The notes under the pieces were generated by a model. It did no database searches, was not told where the DNA came from, and worked only from the letters and a program-made list of their open reading frames with translations. A DNA stretch of 64,000 bases from Magnetococcales bacterium (lineage in GTDB: Bacteria; Pseudomonadota; Magnetococcia; Magnetococcales; Magnetaquicoccaceae), in the NCBI GenBank assembly GCA_015231755.1, contig JADGAZ010000012.1:41284-105283 (forward strand). The letters run 5' to 3'. A program made the translations under genes and the position numbers. Below, one piece after another: positions 1-9,810 of this stretch. Positions within the stretch are counted from its first letter, which is position 1. Each line of letters begins with the position of its first letter.

Positions 1-486
1 CGGCGATCCGCCGCCCATCTGGCCCACGCGGTCAAGGGGCCGGCGGGCAATCTGGGCGCCCGGGAGCTTTGGGAGGCGGCCCGGGAGCTGGAACAACTGA
101 TCCTGGACGACGGGGATGACGGGGAGCTGAACTTCGCCTTGAACCGTTACGACAGCCGTTGGCCCGCCTTGCTGCATTCCGCCGCTCTTGTGGAAAAGAG
201 CCTGTCGAGGAATGGTCGAAAAATGGCGGATTACGGGCCGGCGCTCCAGGCCGGGGAGGTGTTTGTGCTGTTGCGTCGTTTGCGGGGATTGCTGGCCAGT
301 CATGACATGGAGGCCCGCACCCTGGCGGAACTGCTGCGGGGATTGCCTGTGGATGAGGTCCGTACTCCCCTCATCGAGGCTTTTTTTGCCGCCATGGATC
401 ATTTGGATTATCGATCCGCTGGCCATCTGTTGGAACAACTCGCCTCAACCCTGTCCATCGATCTGGACGAGGAGCCTGCCGCATGA
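1..486 (+). CDS. C-terminal end of a hybrid kinase or phosphotransfer protein (HPt domain), 5' truncated by the window edge
   Basis: The frame is open from base 1, so this is the end of a longer gene. The first 35 residues carry a classical HPt helix, HAVKGPAGNLGA followed by an amphipathic ELWEAARELEQL; the His at codon 9 (HAVKG) is the expected phospho-acceptor. HPt domains relay phosphate between receiver domains of multistep phosphorelays. A second helical segment of about 100 residues follows, rich in Leu and Arg, with no motif I recognise. The stop overlaps the next start (ATGA), so it is translationally coupled to a receiver-kinase protein, and the two are probably relay partners. The N-terminal part (kinase or sensor) lies outside the window. 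Confidence 0.75.
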   Translation, partial: RRSAAHLAHAVKGPAGNLGARELWEAARELEQLILDDGDDGELNFALNRYDSRWPALLHSAALVEKSLSRNGRKMADYGPALQAGEVFVLLRRLRGLLASHDMEARTLAELLRGLPVDEVRTPLIEAFFAAMDHLDYRSAGHLLEQLASTLSIDLDEEPAA

Positions 487-1637
487 CGACTTTTCCCGAG
501 CCGCCGACGCTGTTGATCATCGACGATCAACCGGCCAACATCAAGGTTCTCAACGAACTGCTCCGGGCTGAGTATCGCATTCTGTTTGCCATCGAGAGTC
601 GTGCCGGTCTGGAGATCGCCCGGGAGCGGTTGCCGGATCTGGTGTTGCTGGATGTGATCATGCCGGAAATGGATGGTCATGAGGTGTGCCGGCGTCTGAA
701 ACAGGATGAGAAAACCCGCAACATTCCGGTGATTTTCATTACCTCCTTGCAGTTGAAGGAGTTCGAGACCGCCGGATTGCTGCTTGGGGCGGTGGATCAT
801 GTCACCAAGCCGTTTCATCCCGAGATCGTCAAGTTGCGCATTCAGAATCAACTGGAGCTGAAACGCCATCGGGATCATCTGGAACAGATCGTGGCCCAGC
901 AAACCGCGCAACTGCGTCTGGCCAAGGAGGCCGCCGAGGCCGGGGAACGGGCCAAACGGGATCTGCTGATGCTGTTCAGCCATGAACTGCGCACTCCGTT
1001 GCACGGCATCATCGGTTTTACCGATCTGCTGCTGACCTCGGGGCTGACGGATGAACAACAGGAGTATCTCGCCGTGGTGAGCCGCTCCTCCCATGTGTTG
1101 GCGGATATGGTGGAAGGGATCCTGGAATTGATGCAGATCGAACTCGACGAACGCCAGACCCTTCCGGAACCCTTCGACCTGAAGGCCACCTTGCACGGGG
1201 TGCTGGAGCGGCACGAACGGGCGGCCCGGGACAAGGGGTTGACCCTGGAGTTGCGGGGGGCGTTCGACTCCCTGCCCGATGTGGCGGGAAGTCAGCGGCA
1301 CTTTGGACGGATCGTCGATCATCTGGTGCGCAACGCGGTCAAATTTACCGCCCGGGGGGGGATTGTCCTTGGGGTGGAGACCCTGGAGGATCGGCCCGGG
1401 TATTTGCATGTCTTCGTGTCGGACACCGGAATCGGGATCGAGGAGGGGCACCGGGAGTTCATTTTGCAATACTTCACTCAGGTTGAGCGGGTGATGACCC
1501 GGCATCAGGGGGGATTGGGGCTGGGTCTGGCCTATTGCCGCAAGGCCCTGGCCCGTTATTTCGAGGGACGGCTCTGGCTGGAGAGCGTGCCCAACCAGGG
1601 CAGTACCTTTCATTTTGATGCGCGTTTGTGTGGGTAG
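483..1637 (+). CDS. Receiver-histidine kinase fusion (REC-HisKA-HATPase), soluble
   Basis: 384 residues with an inverted domain order. An N-terminal receiver has the acidic pair D14-D15, phospho-acceptor D57 (LLDVIMPEMDG) and a conserved Lys in HVTKPF near residue 109. A short coiled linker, a HisKA dimerisation helix (FSHELRTPLHGIIGF) and an HATPase_c domain with N box (VRNAVKF), G1 box (DTGIGIE) and G2 box (GGLGLGLAY) follow. There is no membrane segment or signal peptide, so it acts in the cytoplasm and is likely driven by phosphate from the upstream HPt protein, with which it shares a 4-nt ATGA overlap. Receiver-first kinases usually act as intermediate relays. The output target is not evident. 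Confidence 0.9.
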   Translation: MTTFPEPPTLLIIDDQPANIKVLNELLRAEYRILFAIESRAGLEIARERLPDLVLLDVIMPEMDGHEVCRRLKQDEKTRNIPVIFITSLQLKEFETAGLLLGAVDHVTKPFHPEIVKLRIQNQLELKRHRDHLEQIVAQQTAQLRLAKEAAEAGERAKRDLLMLFSHELRTPLHGIIGFTDLLLTSGLTDEQQEYLAVVSRSSHVLADMVEGILELMQIELDERQTLPEPFDLKATLHGVLERHERAARDKGLTLELRGAFDSLPDVAGSQRHFGRIVDHLVRNAVKFTARGGIVLGVETLEDRPGYLHVFVSDTGIGIEEGHREFILQYFTQVERVMTRHQGGLGLGLAYCRKALARYFEGRLWLESVPNQGSTFHFDARLCG

Positions 1638-1725
1638 ATCTTTACGAAAAGATTGATCCGTTCCGGGGTCCGTGTTACCGTGCTGCTCAAGATTGCTAAT
1701 GGAACCCATGAATAAAGGAGGGTAT

Positions 1726-3768
1726 ATGAAACTGAATCTGATGGCCAAGGTGGTGATCGCTTTTGCTTCGGTCCTGTTGATTACCCTTGCGATTGCGGCA
1801 AATGGCTGGGTAAGCCTGGATGGGGTCAACAAACGGGTTCACAATACAACCCGTATGGTCAAGATCCAGGCGGAAGCGACCAATATTCTGCGGGCCGAGC
1901 GGAATTTTATCGAGAATCGGGATCCCGCCCATCTGAACACCGCCCTGCAGGCCGGGGAGTCGATCAAGAGCAAGGCCACCGAGGCGCGGGAGGTCTTCAA
2001 GGATCCGGAGGACAAGGAGCGGATGCATCATATCATTCAGGTGACCGACGCGTATGGGCGGCTTTTCACCAAACTGGTGGAAGGGGACAAGAAAATCACC
2101 CATGATATCGAGGCGATGCGCCATACCTCTCAGACTGTGATCGAGGCGGTGCATGTGCTGGAAAAGGGGCAGTCGGAAAAATTGCGTGGCATGGGTGAGC
2201 ATCTCAACACGTTTCAGTGCATGAAAGATCTGCAGGGCAGTCTGGATAGCCGCATCCAGAAGATCAACAGCAGCAGTGAAATGGGGTTGCTGTTTCTCGA
2301 TGCCCGGCTGGGGGAAAAAGAGGTGATCCTGTCGGGAGGCAAGGATACCAAACAGATCGAGCGAACCCGCACCGGTCTGGACAAAGGCAAAAAGCTCGCC
2401 ATCGAAATGACCGCCTCTTTCACCGATTCCAAGGATCAGGAGATTGGCAAACAGGTCGAGACGGCGTTTGGAACATATATCCAGGAGTTCGATGCCCTGT
2501 TGGCCCTGTTGCAAGAGCAGGAGAAGGCGGAACACGACATGGTGACGGGCCGTCGTGAACTCAACAAGGTGATTGACGAGGTGGTCGAAGGGCAGCAGCA
2601 GAAACTGGATGGTGAGGTGGTGCGGGCGGAATCCTTCATTCTGGTCGGCAGTCTGATCGCGATCATCGTGGGTACCCTGATCGCCTTGATTTTTTCCCGG
2701 AGTCTGGTCAAGGCGGTCACCGGATGCATTGGCAACATGGCCAGCATGGCGGAGGGCAATCTGGCGATTCGTTGCGTCACCACCCGTGCCGACGAATTGG
2801 GCAGCATGTCGAAGGCCATTGATTCGGTGGCGGTGAAGTTGCGCGAGGTGGTCGATGAAGTAACTCAATCGGTGGCCAACGTCACCTCCGGTTCCATGCA
2901 GCTCTCCTCGTCGGCCCAGACCCTTTCCGAGGGGGCCACCTCCCAGGCGGCCAGTATCGAGGAAACCTCGTCGGCCATGGAGCAGATGACCAGCACCATC
3001 TCCAAGAACATGGATAACGCCATGACCACCGAAAAGATCGCCCTCACGGCCTCCCAGGATGCCGCCGAAGGGGGAGAGGCGGTGTCGCAGGCGGTGTCCG
3101 CCATGAAGGAGATCGCCGGCAAGATTTCGATCATCGAGGAGATTGCCCGTCAGACCAATCTGCTGGCTTTGAATGCCGCCATTGAGGCGGCTCGGGCTGG
3201 CGAACACGGCAAAGGATTCGCCGTGGTGGCTGCTGAGGTGCGTAAATTGGCGGAACGCAGCCAGTCCGCGGCGGGTGAGATCAGTCAGTTGTCCTCCACC
3301 AGCGTGGGGGTGGCCGAACGGGCCGGAGAGATCATCAACAAACTGGTGCCGGATATCCAGCGCACTGCCGAGTTGGTGCAGGAGATTTCCTCATCCAGCC
3401 GGGAACAGAGTCAGGGGGCGGTGCAGATCAACCAAGCCATCCAACAACTGGACCGGGTGATCCAGCAGAACGCCGGTGCCTCCGAAGAGATGGCCGCCAC
3501 CGCCGAGGAGCTGAATTCCCAGGCCGAACAACTCAGGCAGTCCATCAGTTTCTTCCGGACCGGAGCCAATCCCGCCGCCATTCCAACCCGGTCGGCAAAG
3601 TCAGCCATGGTTTTGGGCTCGGGTGGGGTTTCTCTGGCTTTGATGGATCGAACCCGCAAAACCGCCAAACCGGCGATTCAAAAAACAGTTGTTTTGCCGG
3701 CTCCGGGTCAATCCGGCGGTCGCACCTCCCATTCCGGGAACCTGGATGACGAATTCGAACGCATGTGA
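1726..3768 (+). CDS. Methyl-accepting chemotaxis protein with long helical periplasmic sensor
   Basis: 680 residues. The ATG at 1726 is chosen because AAAGGAGGG precedes it and the protein then opens with the first membrane helix (residues about 6-28). A periplasmic helical region of about 270 residues resembles the HBM double four-helix bundle. Then come TM2 (about 305-330), HAMP, and a full signalling domain with the hairpin-tip motif [25 protein letters not shown] split over its usual positions ([18 protein letters not shown] seen). A flexible Ala/Ser/Thr-rich tail ends in DDEFERM, a pattern shared with the other two receptors here and similar to a CheR/CheB docking tail. Its role is to modulate CheA from a small-molecule or redox signal that cannot be named from sequence. 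Confidence 0.93.
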   Translation: MKLNLMAKVVIAFASVLLITLAIAANGWVSLDGVNKRVHNTTRMVKIQAEATNILRAERNFIENRDPAHLNTALQAGESIKSKATEAREVFKDPEDKERMHHIIQVTDAYGRLFTKLVEGDKKITHDIEAMRHTSQTVIEAVHVLEKGQSEKLRGMGEHLNTFQCMKDLQGSLDSRIQKINSSSEMGLLFLDARLGEKEVILSGGKDTKQIERTRTGLDKGKKLAIEMTASFTDSKDQEIGKQVETAFGTYIQEFDALLALLQEQEKAEHDMVTGRRELNKVIDEVVEGQQQKLDGEVVRAESFILVGSLIAIIVGTLIALIFSRSLVKAVTGCIGNMASMAEGNLAIRCVTTRADELGSMSKAIDSVAVKLREVVDEVTQSVANVTSGSMQLSSSAQTLSEGATSQAASIEETSSAMEQMTSTISKNMDNAMTTEKIALTASQDAAEGGEAVSQAVSAMKEIAGKISIIEEIARQTNLLALNAAIEAARAGEHGKGFAVVAAEVRKLAERSQSAAGEISQLSSTSVGVAERAGEIINKLVPDIQRTAELVQEISSSSREQSQGAVQINQAIQQLDRVIQQNAGASEEMAATAEELNSQAEQLRQSISFFRTGANPAAIPTRSAKSAMVLGSGGVSLALMDRTRKTAKPAIQKTVVLPAPGQSGGRTSHSGNLDDEFERM

Positions 3769-3802
3769 CCCCACGATTTTTTGCCTGGAAAGGAGAACCA
3801 TC

Positions 3803-4360
3803 ATGACCCATCCGAACGGATGTTTCCCCGGGGATCACCATCCGGTTGCCTTGACCATCAGCCGTCGCCGTTTCTTGCGTCTGACCGCTGCCGCCGCCAG
3901 TGGTGTGGCGCTATACTCTTCCCTGGTTCCCGGCGTACTGCACGCCGGGGGACATACCGAGGCGATGCTGCTCAGTTGCATGGACTATCGCCTGATCAAC
4001 CAGATCGAGCATTACATGTTCAAGCGTTGCATGCGCACCAAGTATGACCATGTGATCCTGGCCGGGGCCTCCCTGGGCGCCTTGAACGACAAGTTCCCGG
4101 CCTGGGGTCAGACCTTCTGGGATCATCTGGATGTGGCCAAGAAGCTCCACGACATCCGTTCGGTGATCATCATGGATCATCGGGACTGCGGCGCCTACAA
4201 GGTGATCCTGGGGGAAGATCTTGCCAAGGACGCCCAGAAGGAGACCGCGGTTCACAAGGCCCAATTGGAAAAACTGGCGGCTGCGGTCAAGAAGAAATAT
4301 CCCGAACTGGGTATCGAACTGCTGCTCATGGGGCTGGATGGAGAGGTGGAGACCCTGTGA
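3803..4360 (+). CDS. Tat-exported beta-class carbonic-anhydrase-like protein
   Basis: 185 residues. The start at 3803 follows GGAAAGGAG. The N-terminus carries a twin-arginine signal, SRRRFLRLTAAAA, with a likely cleavage after LHAGG, so the mature protein is periplasmic. The mature part shows the beta-carbonic anhydrase zinc pattern: Cys in LLSCMDYR (the C-x-D-x-R dyad), then HRDCGAY (H-x2-C). The ending MGLDGEVETL is typical of the small single-domain members of this family. Its likely role is CO2/bicarbonate interconversion in the periplasm, but many Tat-targeted small members are uncharacterised. A strong hairpin downstream at 4479-4515 probably ends its transcript. Confidence 0.85.
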   Translation: MTHPNGCFPGDHHPVALTISRRRFLRLTAAAASGVALYSSLVPGVLHAGGHTEAMLLSCMDYRLINQIEHYMFKRCMRTKYDHVILAGASLGALNDKFPAWGQTFWDHLDVAKKLHDIRSVIIMDHRDCGAYKVILGEDLAKDAQKETAVHKAQLEKLAAAVKKKYPELGIELLLMGLDGEVETL

Positions 4361-4478
4361 TGTCGTGTGATGTCGTGTGATGGAATGGGTCATCCCCGGT
4401 CCCTGCCCGGATGCATCGGCGCGGGATCGGGGATGGCGGTCGTCAGGGAGGAGTTGTTTTGTCCCTGTTCGGCGTTTG

Positions 4479-4515
4479 AACCGGGACCTGTCCGAATGTC
4501 GGGCAGGTCCCGGTT
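4479..4515 (+). terminator. Rho-independent-type hairpin
   Basis: A 17-bp stem (AACCGGGACCTGTCCGA pairing with TCGGGCAGGTCCCGGTT, one G-T pair) with a 3-nt ATG loop is followed by TGGTTT. It lies between the carbonic-anhydrase-like gene and the convergent chemoreceptor gene and may stop transcription in both directions. The T tract is weak. Confidence 0.65.
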
Positions 4516-4543
4516 TGGTTTCTGCGGTGCGCAGGCCGGGGGG

Positions 4544-6628
4544 TCAGAAGGTCTCGAAGGCGTCGTCCGAGGTGTCGGAGGCATGATGGCCCGCCGATTT
4601 GGACGGGGAGTGGTGGACCAGGGCCAGGTTGTTACCCGGTCTGGATTTGCCGGCTGGGCCGGAAAGATGGGCCAGCGCCTTGGATGAGGAGGTGTGGCTG
4701 ACTCCCCGTCCCGAACCGTGTCGGGATGACCCTCCCACCACCACCGGGGCGTCGCCGATGTTGAAAAAGGCGATGCTGGATTGCAGCAGTTCGGCCTGGG
4801 CGTTGAGTTCTTCGGAGGTGGCCGCCATCTCTTCGGAAGCGCCGGCATTCTGCTGGATCACGTGGTCCAGCTGCTGAATGGCCTTGTTGATCTGTTCGGC
4901 ACCGCTGTTTTGTTCCTGGCTGGAGGCGGCGATCTCCTGGACCAGTTCCGCATTCTTTTGAATATCCGGCACCAGCTTGATGATGATCTGTCCGGCCCGT
5001 TCCGCAACCGAGACGCTCGACGCGGAAAGACGGCTGATCTCGGCGGCTGCGGTTTGGCTGCGTTCCGCCAGTTTGCGGACCTCCGCCGCCACTACGGCAA
5101 ACCCCTTGCCGTGTTCCCCGGCCCGGGCCGCCTCGATGGCGGCATTGAGGGCCAACAGGTTGGTCTGACGGGCGATCTCTTCGATGATGGAGATTTTGGA
5201 GGCGATTTCCTTCATGGCGCTCACCGCCTCGGTGACGGATTTGCCCCCCATTTCCGCGTCGGTGGAGGCCTGACGGGCGATCCGTTCGGTTTGCTGGGAG
5301 TTGTCGGTGTTTTGCTGGATGTTGGCGGCCATCTGTTCCATGGCCGAAGAGGTCTCTTCCACGGAGGCGGCCTGTTCGGTGGATCCCTGGGAGATGCGCT
5401 GGGAGGTGGAGGAGAGTTCCTGACTGCCACTGGCCACGCTGTTGGCGGCGTTGCGCACTTCGCTGAGGACGCTGCGCAGTTTGTCGGCCATGTCGTTCAA
5501 GGATTTTGCCAGGGTGCCGATTTCGTCCTTCTGGTCGATGTCCAGACGGGTGGTCAGGTCGCCCCGGGCCATGGTTTGGGCGAAGGTCACACCTTGCACG
5601 ATGGGTTTGGTGATCAGGGCCGCCAGGAACAAGGCGATCAGGATCCCGAGAATCACGGCGGCCACGATGGTGCCCACGATGATGGTATTGGCTTCACCCG
5701 TCAATTTCTCCGCCTGCTCCCGGGCTGCGGCCAGTTGTTGATAGCCCGCTCCTTCCGCGTCCATGGCCTGTTTGATCACGTCGGCTCCCAGTCGTCCCAT
5801 CTCGGCGAGGATGGTTTTCAAGGCGTCATCGTTCTTGATCCAGTTCTGGGCCGCTTCGGTATATTCCTTGGTGGCTTTGCGGGCCTCTTCGATGAGCTTG
5901 AGTTGGGCGGGTTCGGTGGTGATTTTTTGCAAGGAGTTATACAGTTCCATCAACTCTGGAAGCAGTTGATTCATCTGTTTCCAGGATTCCCGGGTTTTGT
6001 AATTCACCTCATCTTTTTCCGCACGCATGATGCTTAAGGCATGCACGTAGATATTGGTGGTGATGATGTAACGTTGCACATAGGGATCCAGGGCGGCGGA
6101 GTCGGCTTTGCCTTGCATGGCAGCGGTATAGGCATCGACCTGCATCTTGAGGAAGGTGGAGGCGGCGTTTTCGACGATTTTGCCTTTTTCGATCATCTGG
6201 GCCACCGCGGCCTTGTTGGCTTGCAGGGCTTTGACCCCGGCACGATACTGGTCCGCATAGACGGCGGTGCCGGTCCGGGCGAGTTTGGATTGTTCCAGCA
6301 GCTTGGTATTGTTGTATTTTTTGGCCAGTTCGTCCACCTTGTCGAGGAATTGATTCAACTCCTTGACATTTTTTTCCGCTTTTTGATGAATTTCATCTTT
6401 TTCGTACAGCAGATAGTTTTTCTCTTCCATGATGGTGGCCAGGGCCATACGCTCCACGCCGGTTGCGAATTCAACCGCCTTGGCATTATTGTCCGTGATT
6501 CCGAACAAGGCCCCCGACACTTTGCCTATGTAAAGATTCGCTAGCCCTCCGAAGATAACGGTAATGGCAACCAGGAGGAGCGCTCCTCCAAGGATTTTGG
6601 TTTTTACGCTGAGATCGTTGATGTTCAT
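4544..6628 (-). CDS. Methyl-accepting chemotaxis protein, HBM-like sensor
   Basis: 694 residues. ATG at 6628 places the first membrane helix at residues about 12-34; the longer in-frame extension has no membrane or signal logic and no better ribosome site. The periplasmic region of about 250 residues is almost all helical with two bundle-like halves, as in HBM receptors. TM2 ([19 protein letters not shown]) is followed by a HAMP domain and the receptor tip [18 protein letters not shown], nearly identical to that of the receptor at 1726. The tail ends in DDAFETF, close to the enterobacterial NWETF tether for CheR and CheB. The sensed ligand is unknown; HBM receptors in other bacteria bind organic acids. 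Confidence 0.93.
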   Translation of the reverse strand: MNINDLSVKTKILGGALLLVAITVIFGGLANLYIGKVSGALFGITDNNAKAVEFATGVERMALATIMEEKNYLLYEKDEIHQKAEKNVKELNQFLDKVDELAKKYNNTKLLEQSKLARTGTAVYADQYRAGVKALQANKAAVAQMIEKGKIVENAASTFLKMQVDAYTAAMQGKADSAALDPYVQRYIITTNIYVHALSIMRAEKDEVNYKTRESWKQMNQLLPELMELYNSLQKITTEPAQLKLIEEARKATKEYTEAAQNWIKNDDALKTILAEMGRLGADVIKQAMDAEGAGYQQLAAAREQAEKLTGEANTIIVGTIVAAVILGILIALFLAALITKPIVQGVTFAQTMARGDLTTRLDIDQKDEIGTLAKSLNDMADKLRSVLSEVRNAANSVASGSQELSSTSQRISQGSTEQAASVEETSSAMEQMAANIQQNTDNSQQTERIARQASTDAEMGGKSVTEAVSAMKEIASKISIIEEIARQTNLLALNAAIEAARAGEHGKGFAVVAAEVRKLAERSQTAAAEISRLSASSVSVAERAGQIIIKLVPDIQKNAELVQEIAASSQEQNSGAEQINKAIQQLDHVIQQNAGASEEMAATSEELNAQAELLQSSIAFFNIGDAPVVVGGSSRHGSGRGVSHTSSSKALAHLSGPAGKSRPGNNLALVHHSPSKSAGHHASDTSDDAFETF

Positions 6629-6884
6629 AGAACGAAAACTCCGTGATGTTCTTGAATAAGGGGGCCAGGTTGTTTTTATCAGGCATTCCAAAGAAATATC
6701 TGTGATTCAATAAATCGATTTTTACCAATCGTATCAGGATCCAATGTTTGCGTCAATCCGGTTTTGCAAGCTTTTTGCTCAATCTTTTAAAGACGGTTTT
6801 TTTGTGCGTTCGAGTTGCGTGTGTGTTTTGGAGTATTGTATGTGAGTTTTCGCTATCTATATCTTGGTGTGGGAGATCAACCCG

Positions 6885-7313
6885 ATGAGACTGTGGAGCC
6901 TGCATCCAGGTTATCTGGATTCGGCGGGGCTGGTGGCGGTGTGGCGCGAGGGATTGCTGGCGCAAAAGGTATTGCGCGGCATGACCCGTGGTTATCGTCA
7001 CCATCCCCAGTTGATCCGTTTTCGGCAGACCGATGATCCGGTGGGCGCGGTGGTGGCCTATCTGCGGGTGGTGGAACAAGAGGCGGTGCGGCGGGGATAC
7101 CGTTTCGATCCGACCCGTCTGGGTCCGGAAGCGTGGTCGGGCACGCTGGAAGAGACCATCGGTCAGCTTGATTTTGAATGGCGCCATCTGTTGGCCAAGG
7201 TGGCGATTCGTTCTCCGGTCCATTACGCCGCAATTGCGGGAATGGGGCGGCCCGATCCCCATCCGTTGTTCACGGTGATCGACGGGGCGAAACGGGGCTG
7301 GGAAAAAGGGTGA
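6885..7313 (+). CDS. Pyrimidine dimer DNA glycosylase / endonuclease V family protein
   Basis: 142 residues. ATG at 6885 is preferred over the upstream ATG at 6864 because GGGAG lies nine bases upstream and the conserved family N-terminus MRLWSLHPGYLD begins here. Family hallmarks are WREGLLAQKVL, GYRHHPQL and the C-terminal PHPLF. Members related to phage T4 endonuclease V remove UV-induced pyrimidine dimers and nick the abasic site; the cellular members have been less studied. It is a stand-alone gene between the chemoreceptor (divergent) and gap (convergent). The protein is small, basic and cytoplasmic. Confidence 0.82.
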   Translation: MRLWSLHPGYLDSAGLVAVWREGLLAQKVLRGMTRGYRHHPQLIRFRQTDDPVGAVVAYLRVVEQEAVRRGYRFDPTRLGPEAWSGTLEETIGQLDFEWRHLLAKVAIRSPVHYAAIAGMGRPDPHPLFTVIDGAKRGWEKG

Positions 7314-7325
7314 GGGGGGCGGGTC

Positions 7326-8327
7326 TCACAGCTCCATGGTTCGCATGTGGCGGATCAGATCCAGCACCCGGTGGGCGTAGCTCCATTCGTTGTTGTACCA
7401 GCTCAACACCTTGACCGTGCTTTCGATGACCCGGGTGGAGAGGCCATCCACGATCGAGGAACGGGGATCCTCCCGGTAGTCGCTGGAGACCAAAGGATCC
7501 GTGGAAAAACCCATGTAACGGCTTTGGGAGGCGCGCAACGCCTCGTTGACCGCGTCGGTGTTGGAGGGGCGTTCCACTTCCATCACCATGTCCACCAAAG
7601 AGACATTGGCCACGGGAACCCGTACCGACAGACCGTCGAAACGTCCGGAAAGCTCCGGAATCACCAGTCCGATGGCCGCGGCGGCCCCGGTGGTGGTGGG
7701 AATCAGGGAGGTGGCCGCGGAACGGGCGCGGCGCAGATCGTTGTGGGGGGCGTCCAGCAGTCGTTGATCGGCGGTATAGGAATGGATGGTGGTGAGCAGA
7801 CCCCGCCGCACGCCGAAATGGTCCAGAATCACCCGTACCACCGGAGCCAGACAGTTGGTGGTACACGAGGCGTTGGAGACCACCCGATCCTGATCCGGAT
7901 CGTATTCGTCTTCGTTGATGCCCATCACCAGCGTCTTGACTTCCCCCTTGGCGGGGGCGGAGATCACCACCCGGCGCGCTCCCCCTTTCAGATGGGCGGA
8001 GGCGGCGGCCAGATTGGCGAACCGTCCGGTGGACTCGATCACGTAGTCCGCCCCGTGACGATGCCAGGGAATGGCGCCGGGTTCGGGTTCGGCCATCAGG
8101 GTGGTCTGGCGTCCGTCCACGGTCAGGGTGGTGCCGGATACGTTCACCTGTCCTTTCCAAGGGCCCATGAAGGAGTCGTACTGGAACAGATGGGTCAGAA
8201 TCTCCGGTGTGGACAGATCGTTGACTGCCACGATCCGCAGATCGTCGAACAGAGGATCGCTCATGGCGGCCCGGAAAATGGCCCGGCCAATGCGACCGAA
8301 CCCATTGATGCCAATGCGAATGGTCAT
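7326..8327 (-). CDS. gap: Type I glyceraldehyde-3-phosphate dehydrogenase
   Basis: 333 residues, the normal family length. The start at 8327 gives the canonical INGFGRIGR Rossmann N-terminus. Catalytic Cys155 sits in SNASCTTNCLAP and the partner His182 in TIHSYTADQ. VAVNDLS places an Asp near residue 37, the usual NAD-preferring feature. The C-terminal WYNNEWSYAHRV is a small variant of the WYDNEWGYSNR signature. It catalyses reversible oxidative phosphorylation of glyceraldehyde-3-phosphate in glycolysis and gluconeogenesis. Erythrose-4-phosphate dehydrogenase (Epd) is a possible alternative because there is no pgk or tktA neighbour to settle it. It is divergently arranged with alaC. Confidence 0.9.
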   Translation of the reverse strand: MTIRIGINGFGRIGRAIFRAAMSDPLFDDLRIVAVNDLSTPEILTHLFQYDSFMGPWKGQVNVSGTTLTVDGRQTTLMAEPEPGAIPWHRHGADYVIESTGRFANLAAASAHLKGGARRVVISAPAKGEVKTLVMGINEDEYDPDQDRVVSNASCTTNCLAPVVRVILDHFGVRRGLLTTIHSYTADQRLLDAPHNDLRRARSAATSLIPTTTGAAAAIGLVIPELSGRFDGLSVRVPVANVSLVDMVMEVERPSNTDAVNEALRASQSRYMGFSTDPLVSSDYREDPRSSIVDGLSTRVIESTVKVLSWYNNEWSYAHRVLDLIRHMRTMEL

Positions 8328-8599
8328 GTATTCGTCCCCTGTGGGGTCTGGATGCTGTGCCCTTGGGAAAAACGCCATCGCCTTTAACTTGGCAAACGCG
8401 CGGTTTCACATGTTGCCAGAGGTGGTATCCGGTGTTCAAGGCGTCATGATCGGGAGACAACACAGAAGAGGAGAGCGGGACTTGGGTGGCATGGGAGACG
8501 ATTTTCACTTTTGCCGCGCCGGACGATGGGGTATGCTCGAAGCCGTGGAATTATCGATTCCTAAGATGCCCCTCAACCCCCCTTCGTCGATATCCGGCC

Positions 8600-9790
8600 A
8601 TGGAAGAATTTCAACGAATCAAAAGACTTCCCCCTTACGTCTTCGCGGCGGTCAATGATCTCAAGTACGCCGCCCGGCAAAGGGGCGAGGATATCATCGA
8701 CTTCGGCATGGGCAATCCCGATCAGCCCACCCCCAAGCACATTGTGGATCGTTTGTGCGAGGCGGCCCAGGAGGGCCGCAACCATCGCTATTCGGTCTCC
8801 AAGGGGATCCATGGGTTGAGAAAGGCGATTTGCTCCTATTATCAACGCCGTTTCCAGGTGGAACTGGATCCCAACACCGAAGCCATCGTCACCATCGGAT
8901 CCAAAGAAGGCATCTCCCATCTCGCCCTGGCCATGACCAATCCAGGGGATACGGTGCTGGTGCCCAATCCCACCTATCCGATTCACGTCTACGCCTTTGT
9001 GCTGGCGGGAGCCGATGTGCGTCATGTGCCGTTGCTGCCCAATTCCGACTTTTTCGCGGAATTGACCCAGGCGATGCGCACCTCGTGGCCCAAACCCAAG
9101 ACGCTGGTGATCAACTTTCCGTCCAATCCGACCGCCCAGGTGGTGGATCTGGACTTTTACTACAAGGTCAACGAGTTCGCCCGGGAACACGATCTGTTCG
9201 TCATCTCCGACATCGCCTATGCGGACATCTGCTACGACGGCTATCAGGCCCCGAGCATGTTGCAGGTTCCGGGGGCCAAGGATCGCTGCATCGAGTTTCA
9301 CTCCCTGTCCAAAACCTACAACATGCCCGGCTGGCGGGTGGGATTCGGCGTGGGGTGTCCCCAATTGGTCTATGCCCTGGCACGCATCAAGTCCTATCTG
9401 GACTATGGCATGTTCCAACCCATCCAGATCGCCGCTGCCGTGGCCCTGAACGGACCTCAGGAGTGCATCCAGGAACACTGCGAAACCTACCGGATCCGTC
9501 GCGATCTGCTGGTGGACGGCCTGAGCCGTTCCGGATGGCGGGTGGACAAGCCCAAGGCCTCGATGTTCGTGTGGGCGGAAATTCCCCAGGAGTTCAAACA
9601 TCTGGGATCTCTGGAGTTCTCCAAGCTGCTGCTCAAGGAGGCCAAGGTGGCGGTTAGTCCCGGAGTTGGTTTTGGTCAGTACGGGGATGATTATGTGCGT
9701 CTCGCCCTGATCGAGAACGAACATCGGACCCGGCAGGCGGTGCGGGGCATCCGCCGGTTCATGAATCTCGGTGGCGATATCGCCTCTTGA
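8600..9790 (+). CDS. alaC: Alanine transaminase (AlaC-type class I/II aminotransferase)
   Basis: 396 residues. ATG at 8600 fits the conserved family start [15 protein letters not shown]. It is a PLP fold-type I enzyme with substrate and cofactor motifs [31 protein letters not shown] and the Schiff-base Lys238 in [16 protein letters not shown]. The family transfers the amino group between alanine (or other amino acids) and 2-oxoglutarate. It is first in a tight operon with homoserine dehydrogenase: its TGA overlaps a TTG codon of the next frame. In other bacteria alaC-like genes commonly precede hom, which supports the assignment. It is cytoplasmic. Confidence 0.9.
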   Translation: MEEFQRIKRLPPYVFAAVNDLKYAARQRGEDIIDFGMGNPDQPTPKHIVDRLCEAAQEGRNHRYSVSKGIHGLRKAICSYYQRRFQVELDPNTEAIVTIGSKEGISHLALAMTNPGDTVLVPNPTYPIHVYAFVLAGADVRHVPLLPNSDFFAELTQAMRTSWPKPKTLVINFPSNPTAQVVDLDFYYKVNEFAREHDLFVISDIAYADICYDGYQAPSMLQVPGAKDRCIEFHSLSKTYNMPGWRVGFGVGCPQLVYALARIKSYLDYGMFQPIQIAAAVALNGPQECIQEHCETYRIRRDLLVDGLSRSGWRVDKPKASMFVWAEIPQEFKHLGSLEFSKLLLKEAKVAVSPGVGFGQYGDDYVRLALIENEHRTRQAVRGIRRFMNLGGDIAS

Positions 9791-9810
9791 TGGTCCTGGG
9801 AGGATCGACT

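Noticed and set aside
408..1832. Long minus-strand frames opposite the kinase and chemoreceptor genes (also 1696-3207 and 4781-6037)
   Set aside because: Same antisense artefact; the opposite strand carries clear domains.
4359..4378. Short direct repeat TGATGTCGTG x2 after the carbonic-anhydrase-like stop
   Set aside because: Two copies of 10 bp with no flanking structure; most likely simple replication slippage.
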